Assembly: GCF_005239225.2 (NCBI RefSeq)
Contig: NC_133295.1
Span: 14,322,001 to 14,386,000 of the forward strand
Reading direction: 5' to 3'
Length of the DNA stretch: 64,000 nucleotides
DNA from: Populus alba
Lineage: Eukaryota > Streptophyta > Magnoliopsida > Malpighiales > Salicaceae
Numbering within the stretch: position 1 is the first letter of the stretch; each line of letters starts with the position of its first letter. Positions 23,681-35,780 of the stretch are shown here, one piece after another. Below the pieces are notes generated by a model. The model did not search any database. It was not told the origin of the DNA and saw only the letters and a list, made by a program, of their open reading frames with translations. Position numbers and translations under genes: made by a program.

Positions 23681-26193
23681 TACAAGTTTTTCAGGCTAAA
23701 TGAGGTTAAATAAGACTAGTTTTTATGTCATTGTTTTACCCCATTTTATTCTTTCATACTTAATGGGTTGTAAATTGAGATATATATTATTTGTCTTGTT
23801 TTGAAAAAAAATATTCTTCGAATTATCGTAATTACTTTTCTTTTTAATTAAACCTGATTCATCTACTATTTATTTTTTATTTTTTATTTGTCTAATTGAA
23901 ATAAAACCAGCTTATTCAACTCAGACAAGTCTATAACCCAAATCACATATATTTTTTTTAATTTTTAAAACACCCTTGCGACAACTAAATATATTTAAAA
24001 AAAAAAATTGTTCAACCTCGCGGCCATGTATGCATTATGTAAACATCTATATTTATATTCTTTAATTTCTATTCAAAAAGTAATTACATTAAGCTTGGAG
24101 ATGAGGTAAGCCTCGACAAATTAAGGAATTAATGAAATCAAAGCTACCATGTGGGAGCTATGATACTGGAATTGTAATTTGAGCCTGACATACTATATAT
24201 GATATATGCTATGCTGTTGGGTCCGTGTTGTTTTATTGCTACATCTAGTAGATGCTTTCGAAATTAGATTAATTTTGGCATACTTTGAATTGGTCACAAG
24301 TCATATCTATCAATCTTTTTTTTCCCCTTCAATATTGTTATCTATGTCTCTTGGTGTATGTCTTTGCACACTTATATATGCTTAATCTATTTGTAGATGA
24401 ATTAAGAAAAGGTGCATGCCATTCTTTATTAATCAAGTGTTGTTAGCATTTTCAGTTAGTTAAATCATCGGGAATTCATTTCATATTCCCACTTGCATTC
24501 ATATAATTATATATATTTGAAAGAAGGAGACGGCAAGTGATAGTATAGAAAAAGTATGGTCACATTCCCCCCCCCCCCCAAGGAATATGCATAATTCATT
24601 GAAGTTCTAGCCCATATAATCACCCTTGAGAAGGTCTTCACACCAAATTCATTTATTAATTTCTCAATTTAAATATTATTACACGAATTATATTCATATA
24701 AGCAAAAGTTGTAGTTACCAAAAGGGGTAAAATAAAAAACTTAGGATTGGGAGCGCTAATTGGATGATATATGATTTTTTAGAGCTTAGAAGGACTAGCT
24801 AAAAATTTGTGAGATATACAAGGTATTAAAGTTGAACAAAAAAAATATTTAAGTTTCTAGTGTTACAGCATCTATAGCGGTCCACTCCTAGTTATTATTA
24901 TTATATTTATTATCTTATGTATCTGAATCGTACATTGGTATACCATAATGTTTACAAAGGCAAGGGAATTGATAATTTGAAATGGACTGCTTGAAAGTTT
25001 GTTAATATTACAGGCTTCGGGCCTGGAGATCGGTTAAAGGATTTATATGCAAAGCCTAGAAATCATTGATTATGGGCAAAATTAGGACATCGTAAACACT
25101 ATCGATGCGGGCCTATTCAGCTCATATTGCCTTCTTTTTTTCTTTTTTCTTTTTTTCATAGGAATGTTGCCAAAATACGACAATGGAAGGCCACCAAGAA
25201 TATCTAACATCAATGGAAGAATTAAGAAAGTAAATTTAGAACACCTATAGAGTTAAAAATGTCTGATTCCCAAAATAAGATTTTCATGAATTCCTTTTTT
25301 CTTTTCGATCTAAAAATTTGAGATCTTTAGAACACTAAGTTTTCTATCTCATTTTTTAATATGGAAAGTATATAAAAGTCAAACCGAAATTGGTTGACCC
25401 TTTCATACCCCAAATTGGAATTATTCCAGTCTGAAAGAGTTGGAAACAGGCTGCTACTAATTATCTCTGATGTATGCCATCTTAATTCATTACTTAACTC
25501 TTTGATTCAAACAAGAATTTTTGTTGGCTTTCTTTGTCTTGTTGGCTTTATTCTTTTTGTTTTTTTGTATTTGCTTTTTTTTTTTTTTTTTCCTTTTTTT
25601 CGTGTATTTTATTTTTAGCTACCTTCTGGTAGCCTTTTTAATATATCAACTTCTTTCAAAAAAAAAAAAAAAAACAAGAGTTTTCAATTAATTCTTCTGT
25701 ATGGTTAAGTTACTGTAAAATAGCTTCATTATTAAGCAATTACAAAAAGACGGTCAATCAATTGGAAGGTCCACGTTGATTGGCAGGTGCTCAAAAGCCA
25801 TCAAAAAATGATAATGATCATGTCACTTTCAATAGCACAAAATAATACTGCCACTCGTACACAAGTTGTATAATTGTAAACTATATTAAGATATAAATTA
25901 ATGCTTTAAGTATTAATTAATTAATAATAATGCTACAATTCCAGAGGGACAAGTAGATGCATGTAGAAACTAACAAGCAATATAATACAAGCAGCTTGTA
26001 AGCTTCTTCAGGACAAACTCTATCTTGTTTCCACACCATTATACCAGTAATCACCAGCAAGTATACTTGTCTTCCAAGGCTGCGTTTTGTCTTCACCCCT
26101 AAACACCTCCTCTAGTGCTTTGAGCCCCTCATCATTATTTATGCTTGTTCTTGCTCGATCACCTTCTATTTTATTCCAATAATTAGCTCTAAA
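23681..26193. other. Intergenic DNA upstream of the kinase gene
   Basis: AT-rich sequence with no gene that I can support. Contains a C-run of about ten bases at 24571-24580 and T-runs around 25575-25595. The 3' part should contain the promoter of the kinase gene starting at 26194, but I could not fix a TATA box with confidence. Confidence 0.5.
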
Positions 26194-27550
26194 ATGATCT
26201 TGAAATGTTTTTGCTGTGTCTACCGAGAAGTCGAAGAAGAACCAAAGATCAGGTATGCTACGTAGAAAACGTTCTATACTCTCATAATTTAAGGTTGTAG
26301 AGATTAAATGATTGATTAGCACTAATTTTTCCCTCGTTTTCATTGCATGCACATAGTAAAAAAAATAGCAGTAGGGAATATCCATGGGAAATCTACACTC
26401 TCAAGGAGATTCTTCATGCCACAAACAACTTTCATGAAGATAACAAGATTGGAGAAGGTGGATATGGAAGCGTATACTGGGGTCAAACAAGTACTGGAAC
26501 TGAGGCAATAATCATGTCCATCTTTTTTTTCCTTTGATTTTCGATGTATAGGCACAACAAACTATATAATCCAGTCTCTTCAATTTACTCTTTCAGATAG
26601 CAGTTAAACGACTGAAGGCTATGAGCTCAAAGGCAGAGATGGAATTCGCGGTGGAAGTTGAGATGCTTGGTAGGGCGAGGCACAAGAACTTGCTAGGTTT
26701 GAGGGGATTTTATGCAGGAGGAAACGAAAGGTTAATAGTCTATGATTACATGCCTAATCATAGCTTGATAGCCCATCTGCATGGCCAAGTCGATGAGGAT
26801 TGCTTACTAGATTGGAACCGGAGGATGAACATAATGATAGGATCAGCCGAGGGAATAGCGTAAGTAAATTAATCTACATATTGTTTTAATTTACAGAGCT
26901 GAGTGTACATGTGTGTTTTACCTAATCACAAGGTGCTGTCATGAAATTAATTGTTTATGAAATTATGCTGTTACTCTTTGAAAATTAGGTACTTGCACAA
27001 TGAGGCCAATCCTCATATAATACATAGGGATATAAAGGCAAGTAATGTCCTTCTAGATGTTGAATTTCAAGCAAAAGTAGCAGATTTTGGTTTTGCAAAG
27101 CTGATACCAGAAGGGGTTAGTCACGTGACCACCAGGGTGAAGGGAACTCTAGGATATTTGGCTCCTGAATATGCGATGTGGGGGAAAGTTTCGGAGAGTT
27201 GTGATGTTTATAGCTTTGGAATTCTACTCTTAGAGATCATTAGTGCTAAGAAACCATTACAGAAGCTCCCGGGAGGGCTTAAGCGTGACATTGTCCAATG
27301 GGCAACACCATATGTTCAAAAGGGTGCCTTCGATCATATTGCCGACCCTAGGTTGAAGGGAAGATATGACCGAGCACAGCTTAACCTAGCAATCATGATC
27401 GCGATGCGGTGCTCCGATACGAATGCGGAGAATCGGCCTCCCATGATGAAGGTGGTGGAATGGCTCAATGGTGGTCTAGGGAGGACAAAACAGGTGTCGG
27501 ATGTGGAAGACATGGTTGATGAAGATGAAGATGAAGAAGAAAAACTCTGA
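26194..27550 (+). CDS. PTI1-like receptor-like cytoplasmic kinase
   Basis: I infer four exons: 26194-26252, 26357-26504, 26597-26859 and 26989-27550, giving 343 aa. The frame is consistent at every junction (phases 2, 0, 2). The start is chosen because exon 1 encodes '[19 protein letters not shown]', a short Cys-rich N-terminus as in relatives; Cys5, 7 and 8 are candidate S-acylation sites for membrane attachment. The kinase domain is complete: glycine loop from Gly52 (GEGGYGSV), Lys73 in AVKRLK, His169-Arg-Asp in HRDIKASN, Asp189-Phe-Gly, and APEYAM. An acidic tail ([10 protein letters not shown]) ends it. The Asp/Asn/DFG residues suggest an active Ser/Thr kinase. From memory it is closest to Arabidopsis At1g52540 and At3g15890, called PTI1-like tyrosine-protein kinases. 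Intron 2 seems to start with GC rather than GT. A 120-codon frame on the opposite strand (26020-26385) is a shadow. Confidence 0.9.
26505..26596 (+). other. Probable GC-AG intron in the kinase gene
   Basis: Exon 2 must end after codon GAG at 26504 to join 'IAVKRLK' (from 26597) in frame at the intron position I expect for this family. The intron then begins GCAATA, not GT, and ends TTTCAG. Nearby GT sites at 26491 and 26516 would give the wrong phase. About one percent of plant introns are GC-AG, so it may be spliced normally or weakly. Confidence 0.7.
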
Positions 27551-29328
27551 TGCCATGGATGATGATGAAACTGATCACGATGGGTATAATTAATGGCATG
27601 AGAAAATTCACAGAGAGAAGGACATGGCAACATAGGAAATGAAGTGAATTAATGTTAATTTATTTCGGAATTTTAAGTATTCATGTTTTCGTTATTTTTC
27701 AAGTCATGTAAATTAATAAAACGTTTGAATCACAATATAGGATCATCCAATTCCTTTTGCCTTGTATATATATATATACATTTCTGTTTCCAATTTATTT
27801 AGTTATTTACAATATTTTGTTGGGAACAATTTTTAATACAAGGCATCGTCAATAGTTGTCAGATGACTACAATTAGATTGCAAGAAAGGCTTGCTAAAAT
27901 AATTGTGTACTAGAAAAAATATATTGTTTGTGTCTAGGTGAATCTTTCGTCTTCCTGCCGCTAGCATCTGGATCAATCCCAGAAAACTCCAAAGAGATGG
28001 ACGGTCAGTATCAGTAAATTGCTGATTTTTGCAGTGTTGATGAACAATCTACACCAAAAAATTTAAGTTTTTTAATAATATAATTTATATTATTTTTTAA
28101 TATATATATTTAAGTAAAGTTTTTTAAATTTAAAATCAATACACCCCTTCAAATAAAAATTTATTAAATTTGAAACTTGCAGGCTTGAAATTAATACATT
28201 CTCTCAAATAAATATTATTTTAGACTTAAAATTTACATATATTCATATTATCTAAAAAAATATTATAGCATTTTATTGTCCGAATAGCTAAATCAATTTA
28301 AACTTGAGATTTCATTTTCAGTTTTCAAGTTCAAATTTTAAGTGATATATAAGTTAGGTGTTTAATATGTTTATTTTGTAAATACATGATATAAAATAAT
28401 TTAATAACTAATAAGGATATGATTCAACACTATATACATAATATCTAAAAATAAAAAGACTTCCTGAATAATTCATGTCATGCAACTGCACTGCCCAATC
28501 GATTATTACATACGATCACTGGCATCCAGGCCCAAGCCTTGTAGCTCTGATGTATGTCCATTTGAAGCTAAAAAAGTGAGCACAGATATCTAGTAAAATG
28601 GGCCTTGTAGCTCTGATGTGTTTAATATGTTTATTGATGGAGATGAGCAAATTTATCGCTAGCTGAGCTATGGATCTTAACAGTTTATTTTTGTGTTTTG
28701 AAATGGAACTGGGTGAGTTTTAAAATATGTTTAGCTTAAAAATATATTAATTTAATAATATTTTTTTATATTTTTTATAGTACCTAAAATAAAATTAAAG
28801 ATTATTTTGATATATTCTTAACTAAAAAATACTTTTAAAAAATACTCTATACTGCAATATTAAACACACACTTATAAATAAATTACAAGTCCTTGTCCTC
28901 CAATCCTCCAAGTGAATTCTCTTCTTTCTCGAGGCTTAATTAATTTCTGCATTTCTTTTTCTTTGGATTAGAAAGATATCATTTTCAAAAAGAAACTCAG
29001 TTGTGTTACGCAAGCTTAATAATGGTTAAAATGTACCCATCCAACACTTAATCATGTGCTGACTTTTGAACTATGCTCATTATTATGTATTAATTGATAA
29101 TTGATATGATTATCTTAGAGAATGGATGGTTTTGACCAAAATAATCGAAGCCTGAAAGTCCGCAGTTTTTGACATTTATAGAATTGATGAAAAAAACAAG
29201 GTTTCCAGGCAATCCAAGGAATTTTTGGGAGTGCCTTCTGCATGACAGGCTCCATGATTTTGACAATTGCATGCTCCTGTTGTGAGAGGGTTGCCAAAAT
29301 ACATGAGTGTCTTGAAGAATTTAACAAG
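27551..29328. other. 3' flank of kinase gene and AT-rich intergenic DNA
   Basis: No gene seen. 'aattaataaaacg' near 27712 could serve as a polyadenylation signal region for the kinase gene. About 28715-28875 matches the A/T-rich dispersed element also found near 34870, 47030, 49030 and 60930 ('aaaaatatattaa...tttttta...caatattaaacacaca'). Confidence 0.45.
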
Positions 29329-29354
29329 ATATATATATATATATATATATATAT
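29329..29354. repeat. (TA)n microsatellite
   Basis: A simple TA run of about 13 units. The following 29355-29585 holds short frames and an 'agagagagag' tract, no gene. Confidence 0.9.
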
Positions 29355-29587
29355 TATGGGTTGGTCACCATCCATCACACTCAATATTAAAAAGGAGAAC
29401 ACACCTTCTAAACTATATATAGAGAGAGAGAGCACCCCCTATAACAAAGTTTGCCAAGTAAATCAATAGTTGCATTGGATTTTTTGACCATTGCACTGAA
29501 AAATAATATGATAATGATAGCCCGCATAAAATCATTAGACGTTGTATTAGACTTTTTGACCATCGGATTAGAAAATAATATGATAAT

Positions 29588-29945
29588 ATTAGCGGTTTGT
29601 ACACATAAAAAGTATCATCGAGACTTAAAGTACTCTGATGATACACAAAAGATAACATTACCCATTGGCAATATTTACTCCCCCAATCTTATCAAGTCAA
29701 GTCTTCCAAGCACATTTATTTGCAAGAATTAAGTGGCTTTGACGATACATGAAAACACTACACAATAATATTAATTATTGGGCCAAGTCCAATAGAACCT
29801 ACATTATGTTTTATATAATGTGCACATCTCCATGAACATCTTAGATATTTTTTAAAATAAATATTTTAAATATTTTTTAAAATATTTATTTTAAAAAAGA
29901 CTTATATAAGTTAAACTCTCTAGAAACATATAAAAGAAGACTAAG
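29588..29945 (+). repeat. Dispersed repeat, copy A (about 350 bp)
   Basis: Shares long runs with 32776-33110 in the same orientation: 'tgtacacataaaaa', 'ctctgatgatacacaaaag', 'tattgggccaag.ccaatag', 'cctacattatgttttatat'. Identity looks like 85-90 percent by eye, with small gaps. The word 'gggccaag' plus a TATA-like end suggests part of an LTR, but neither TG...CA ends nor target duplications were found. Confidence 0.75.
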
Positions 29946-31993
29946 GATAACTAATAACCGATTCAACATGGATAACCAATAACTAATACAATTCAATAGC
30001 TTAAACTGTTATATAAAACTCCAATATATAATTTATATATATTATTTTCTAACATATTTATTTTATATTTTTATCTTCACTTCTCCATCAAAAAAAACAT
30101 TATTTTTATCCATGTTTATTCTATCTTTAACACTAACTAAATGCAATCTAATAACGTTTCCAATCAAATATACTTCAAATTAATATTGTTAACATTATCA
30201 AGGAGTGTTGAAGGTCCTAATTATACCATTGTGACAAAGAGTAATGCCATGATTCACAATTTGTGATTTTCTATGCATGATATTGATTACCATCTTTTTG
30301 CATCAGTATGGAGCCATGGAGTTTACTGAGGGCTCTGACTTTTTGGATCCAACTAGCTAGTGGCCTAGCCTCTTCTATTTGGCCGGTAGATGTTAATTTA
30401 TGTTTGCGATTCTAGAGACAAACAAGCCGATCTTCCAATAGTTTACATGTTGAGAGAGAGTTCCGTATTTATGTTAGGCGAGCTGACTCTCTCCTGTCAA
30501 GCTCCCATTCCGGTGAGTTAATGAGAGGTCAAACATTATTTATTTTGAAAAATGATAAAGAAAATTAATATTTATAATCAAAATCTATTGATTTTATAAT
30601 GATTACATTGATTTTAAAATCAAATAATTTAATTTAATTTAATATATATTCAAATTTGCTCATTTATTATAAACATTCAATAAAAAAAAATTATTAAAAT
30701 ATTACAAAATAGTATAACAATATTCTTGTGCAAAAAATACTAGTATTTATTAAAAATACTAGTAAAAGAACATTTCTTGAAAAGCATGATACCAAATCAA
30801 GAATGAAACAAAAATTTGAATCATTATTTCTTTTAATCACAAAGAAAAAGGAATAAATATACCAACAAGACAAACACTAATAAGTCCAAAAATCTAAACC
30901 ATGCCAGTCAATATATAGGCTTTAACCAAGGGTATCAGTCAATTTTTGTAGGCCCAGTACGTAGTATTCAGTGGATTCAAGCTTCTTCTGTTCATTTTTT
31001 TAATTCTTTTGGAAGAAGTGGATACAAGTATCTGTCATGGAGTTGCTCGTTCAAAAAAAAAGGAAGAACAATAATAGTGGTTCTTCCTAATTTACTAGTG
31101 CTACAGTACTTGGACAGCTCATTGAAGTGCAAATTCATAAGAAATATGTAGGCATGAATAATAATTTTTATTTTTTCTTGGATGAATAGGCTTGAAATAA
31201 TTCTGTAATAACTCTAGCAGCCTTTACCTCACTCAAATCCCAATGGGTGTTTTGTTTTCTTAGCAAAAAAGAGACCAAACCTAGTTATGCTATGTTGCCA
31301 ATAATCTTTACCAAGGACCTCTCGTCTCCTACAATAATTGATGCATGGAAGGCACAAAGTTTATCTTCTTCTCTAAGAATAAAGGCATGGCATCTGCGGT
31401 GGTTGGTGATGAGGAGATCTTTAGTGCATGCAACATCTACAATACAATATTATGTGGTGGTAGGAGGACTCCCATCTCTGAATATGTATCATACATGGCT
31501 GGCTCTACGCATGTAGCTGGTAGTGCTATTTAAGTGTTTAAAGTTAGTAATGTCAATGCCCGTGAAAGGATTTGCGTGTGTACCCTTGGATGGGAACATT
31601 TAACATAGCAGATAAAAGAGATTACTAGTAACAAAAGTAGACTAATTGGCTAGGAAAGCTAACTAGAGGTGCGTGTAAAGGAGCCATGAGCCGGCCTATA
31701 ATGGGTTAGGGTTTTTTTTTTTAAAAAAAAAAGTAGAGTTGTAGCTAGCTAGGTATACAGAGGTTTCTCAGATGCCATTACTTGTCATTCTGTGTTTCAT
31801 ATGGCTAACGGTTTGTGAAGATTTAAAGGATGTGTGAGCTTGGGGCATGGTTCTTTTTGTTTGTTTTCTCTCCAAGATATAAAAAAGGAGGGCTAGCTAG
31901 CTAGGACTTGTATTGTAGGTGTGATGGTATGGTCCATTTCATTGTTGCAGCCTTATAACACACATAGCTAGCTAGCTGGTATGCACACAAAAG
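29946..31993. other. Intergenic DNA, no gene supported
   Basis: AT-rich, mostly without frames. A 62-codon frame at 31345-31533 with fairly protein-like composition ('NKGMASAVVGDEEIFSACNI', 'GGRRTPISEYVSYMAG') might be a fragment of a gene that I do not recognise; it lacks support from flanking exons. Confidence 0.35.
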
Positions 31994-32032
31994 AGTGAGT
32001 GAGTGAGTGAGTGAGTTAGTGAGTGTGCGTGC

Positions 32033-32095
<63 letters not shown>
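31994..32095. repeat. Compound microsatellite (GTGA)n(GTGC)n(GT)n(GA)n
   Basis: Four repeat types run into each other: GTGA/GTTA to about 32023, GTGC to about 32038, GT to about 32063, then GA to 32095. This hints at stepwise origin from one tetranucleotide array. Confidence 0.95.
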
Positions 32096-32100
<5 letters not shown>

Positions 32101-32440
32101 TGCCGAGAGAGGTGATGATGATGAATAATAACAATCACGAGAAGAAGAAATAATAGGACTTCAAAATCCAAAATTCATGTTGATTCAGTGATTACCATAA
32201 CACCAGACTCTGTGCTAAACTGAAAATGATGTTACTTGTCAGTGGTTATAATAATACTCATAAGAACATTTGTAAGGTCTACAATTGCATTCTATTAATT
32301 TATTCCATCTTTTTTATTTTCTTTCTTTATTGATGAGATTGATTCCATTGATTTTTACCATGAAATAACCAATCTATCTTCAAGGTGTGTGTACTGTGTG
32401 ATGATAAATGAAAAAACCTACCTACGGGGTGAGTACAATC

Positions 32441-32660
32441 AAGTGTAGATGGTGTTTTATATCATATATATTGTTATAAATATTTATATTACATATTTTA
32501 TAACTTAGATATTTATATTAAATATTTTAAATATTTTTCAGGTATTTATCTTTAAAAAATCTATATAAATCCATCTCTCTAAAAACATTAAAAAAAAAAA
32601 AGACTAAGTTTAGAGCTCATTTCTCTAGACAACACAAGCCTAATACAAGACTTATTAAAG
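32441..32660 (+). repeat. Relative of the copy A/B repeat ends
   Basis: The part 'tttaaaaaatctatataaatccatctctctaaaaacat...gactaagtttagagctcat' resembles 33040-33125 ('tttaaaaagacctatataagttcaac...gaccaagaccaaagctcat'). The same end module is thus present twice about 530 bp apart, with the copy B body in between. An LTR pair of a small element is possible; this is inference. Confidence 0.4.
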
Positions 32661-32775
32661 GGAAAGAACATTTAAGTCTTGAGAATATCATTTATTCTCT
32701 CCACACACAAATACAATTCACTCTCCTCGTCACATGTATAAACACCATACTAACTTAAGCATTATAGTTTTTTCT

Positions 32776-33130
32776 TGCAAATACTAGCAGCTTGTACACA
32801 TAAAAAATGTCATCAAGACTTGAAATACTCTGATGATACACAAAAGATAACATTATTCATTGGTAACATTTACTCCCTTAATCTTACTAAGTCAAGTCTT
32901 CCTATTTGCAAGAATTAAAGTGGTTTTGATGATACATGAAAAAACTACACAATAATATTAACTATTGGGCCAAGCCCAATAGGGCCTACATTATGTTTTA
33001 TATAATGTGCACATCTCCATAAATATCTTAGATATTTCTTAAAACATTTATTTTAAAAAGACCTATATAAGTTCAACTAACTAGGAACATATAAAAGAAG
33101 ACCAAGACCAAAGCTCATCTTTCTAAATTA
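32776..33130 (+). repeat. Dispersed repeat, copy B (about 350 bp)
   Basis: Second copy of the repeat at 29588-29945, same orientation, about 3.2 kb downstream. See the shared runs listed there. From 33131 to 34000 I see no gene. A 90-codon frame at 33596-33868 was not recognised. Confidence 0.75.
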
Positions 33131-34002
33131 AGTTACAGCACTAGATATGATATTGGTAAGTGATTTAATGTCAATTTGTTTTGTTCAATTTATCTATTGT
33201 TGTTGTCTATTTTTTATCAAATTATTAAATTAACTAAATTTATTAAATCCAAACAAATCAATGATTTGAAATTTTCTTACTTATTTAAAAATACTAAAAT
33301 CACTTAAACATTTTTTTTATTAAAAATAATTAATATGATATGTAGCACGTGAGCAATCCAGTGGATTCTAAATTTAGACATGCAAGGTCAGATAGTTGAA
33401 GATAGGACCTGAATATTTTTTCAAGGGAGAGGACACTGTCAAGTCCTAGCAAATCCTTTTCTATATCTCAATCTTTTGAGAGATTCAAGGTTTCCATGTA
33501 TGAGAAGTCAAATCATTCACTTCAACAATCTTCATAATATTAGGTTTGAATATAGCTTGAATGTATCAAAAATTCCTTGAAAATTAACAAATTAGATGAC
33601 ATGTCCCCCTAAAACTATGGATTACATCAAAGTCAATACGAGGAAAGGATACGAAAACAGTAAAGCAAGCCCTTCGGCGTGCTGCCATGGATATCTTATG
33701 CTTATGCCTGGTTTTATTCTCTCCATCTATTTGTTGTACGATCCCTTCGTTTTGCGTAGAACTATGATCATTGCTAACAAGAAGATATATGTCCTTGGGT
33801 ATCTTAACTCGCTGTTCCTGATTGCAAAGTTATCCCCAAATCCAATTGCAGTTTTTCCTTGGAAATGAGCATCCAAATTGTAAGATCTAGCAACGACCTT
33901 AACACTCAGTAATCCAAAATAAGGACAGTAAAAGGTTTCTCAACAAAAGGCTGTCTGAAACAAAAGAGGAGTCAGATCACGCATTGACGGGAGACTTATG
34001 TG

Positions 34003-34428
34003 ATGGTGTGTGGCAGTGGAAGTTTTATTGAAGAAGGAAACTCCGGGAACCCGAATTGCGCCGGCTAGAGCAGCTAAAACAAATATTCAAGTTTACTGTT
34101 AACACTTGCAACACATTGAAATTTGACAGGGTTGTTTCCTCAGGTTCTGTACCGTTTTCTCCTCTCTGTTTATGGCAGATGTTTTCATTTGGATCGATCC
34201 CTGCTACAGAAGTTTCTTCTCCTCATGCAAATGATCGTAGGCATTGGTCAAAGAAATTGTTCATTTTGTCATAGCAGTACCGAAGATGAAGCTCATCTTT
34301 TCTTGCACTGTACTGATGTGTGGAAATTAATTGTGGATGAAGTTCACAAAATGGGTTTAGATTGCAGTTGGAGCATGCCTCAGTCTATTTTCTTGTTACT
34401 ACAGAGATGGCTGCACAGTAAAAACTAG
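34003..34428 (+). pseudogene. LINE ORF2 fragment (zf-RVT region)
   Basis: With a frame break near 34120, the stretch encodes 'VWQWKFY..RRKLREPELRRL' and then the zinc-binding region 'NCSFCHSSTEDEAHLFLHC' followed by 'WKLIVDEVHKMGLD'. This is the C-terminal zf-RVT part found after the reverse transcriptase of plant LINEs. It is an isolated 430-bp scrap. No poly-A tail or target duplication was identified. Confidence 0.65.
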
Positions 34429-34869
34429 CATAACGTCGAACATGCATTTCTTTTTATTAATTTCCAAGGAGAAGAAAGTTTTGATAGAAAGAAATCCTAA
34501 CCTCTTAGTTCTTTTAGGGTAATTCGCTCTTCCATTTATACTAGTATATTTTACTTTGGAATAATATATGCACATATATTTTATATTGATCACAATTTAA
34601 GCTGTTTTTATACTATTTAATATAACTAGTTCAGTTCATAATAATTTTTATATAATTTAATTTTAAATTTAGAATAAATAAATATAACTCGACTAAATTT
34701 AATAAAATATCAAATAATTATCTAAAATTTACCTACATCATGAACCTCTAAACAAGTTTTTTTTTCTTCTAATTACTAGTGACACACAAGGTCCAGAACA
34801 ATACCATTGAAGCACCTATATGACTATTTCGGCACTTGACCAACATTTCTTTAACACCATTATAAATAG

Positions 34870-35065
34870 GTATAGTTGTATTTGAAAACACGAGTCAATT
34901 TATTTTTAAAAAATTTTAATTTTTTTGTTAAAAATTAATTTTTTTATATTTTCAATTGTTTTGATGCATGAATTTTAAATAATTTTTTAAAAATAAAAAA
35001 AATATTATTTTAATATATTTTAATATCAAAAATATTTTTAAAAAATAATCCAGGACACTCCAAAC
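34870..35065. repeat. A/T-rich short dispersed element
   Basis: Contains 'tttttatattttcaattgttttgatgcatga' and 'atattattttaatatattttaatatcaaaaatattttta'. I recognise this from memory as a very common short element in poplar and willow DNA. Other copies here are near 28715, 47030, 49030 and 60930. No gene in 34430-35590. Confidence 0.5.
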
Positions 35066-35593
35066 ATTACATAAGCATTCAAAACCTTAAATTCTAATAT
35101 CACAATAGCCAGAACCTCTTGGCAACTGTTAAGATGCAGGACACGTGTCTTCTTTTTATTTGTCCACATTTGATTAGATATGACAGTGTTGTGCTAGCAA
35201 TTGATACGTGACGGTTGCTTTTTGGGTTTTGAAAGGCCTAGCATGTGTTATTCTATTTTGTTTCTTTCCCATGTTTGTACAGCAGACACGAGTACTCAAG
35301 ACTTGTGTAATAAATATTATTTTATAGTTATAATGAATTTAAGAAATAAAAAAAATATATAGATTGTAATTATATATTAAATACAATATTTATACAGGGG
35401 TAAATGAAATTTTAGTAACATCATTCAATGATGTGCTGTAAAATTGAACGAAGATATAATTTTATTACAACAGCATAAAAGTTCTATATTCAGTCAAATA
35501 TTCTATATTCAATCAAATACTCCTCTTAATATTTACTAATTTCTAACACAACAAATTATTAAATCTTAATTATTTTATAAATTAGAGAGATTA

Positions 35594-35608
35594 AACAATT
35601 ACGAACTT
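35594..35608. repeat. LINE target-site duplication, 3' side copy
   Basis: The 15 bases aacaattacgaactt are repeated exactly at 41445-41459, on the other side of the LINE. The last TT merges with the T-run that is the element's poly-A on the minus strand, so the border may shift by two bases. Confidence 0.9.
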
Positions 35609-35780
35609 TTTTTTTTGTTAATAGTTGAAATTTTATTAAAAGGAAAAAGCTACAAAGATAGTAGCCTAACTTACATCAGAAGAACAAGCAGAGGAAAGGG
35701 AAGCACAAAAACTGTTGCATGAAACAGGGGATAACAACAAAAGGAGAACAGACAAATCAAAAGAAACCAACTCCTCCCGA

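Noticed and set aside
26020..26385. 120-codon minus-strand frame with protein-like composition upstream of the kinase
   Set aside because: It lies antisense to the first exon and first intron of the kinase gene, whose exon junctions fit in phase. It has no known motif, so I treat it as a shadow frame.
33596..33868. 90-codon frame, possible membrane protein exon
   Set aside because: Hydrophobic stretches are present, but there is no recognisable family, no flanking exons and no consistent splice signals on either strand.
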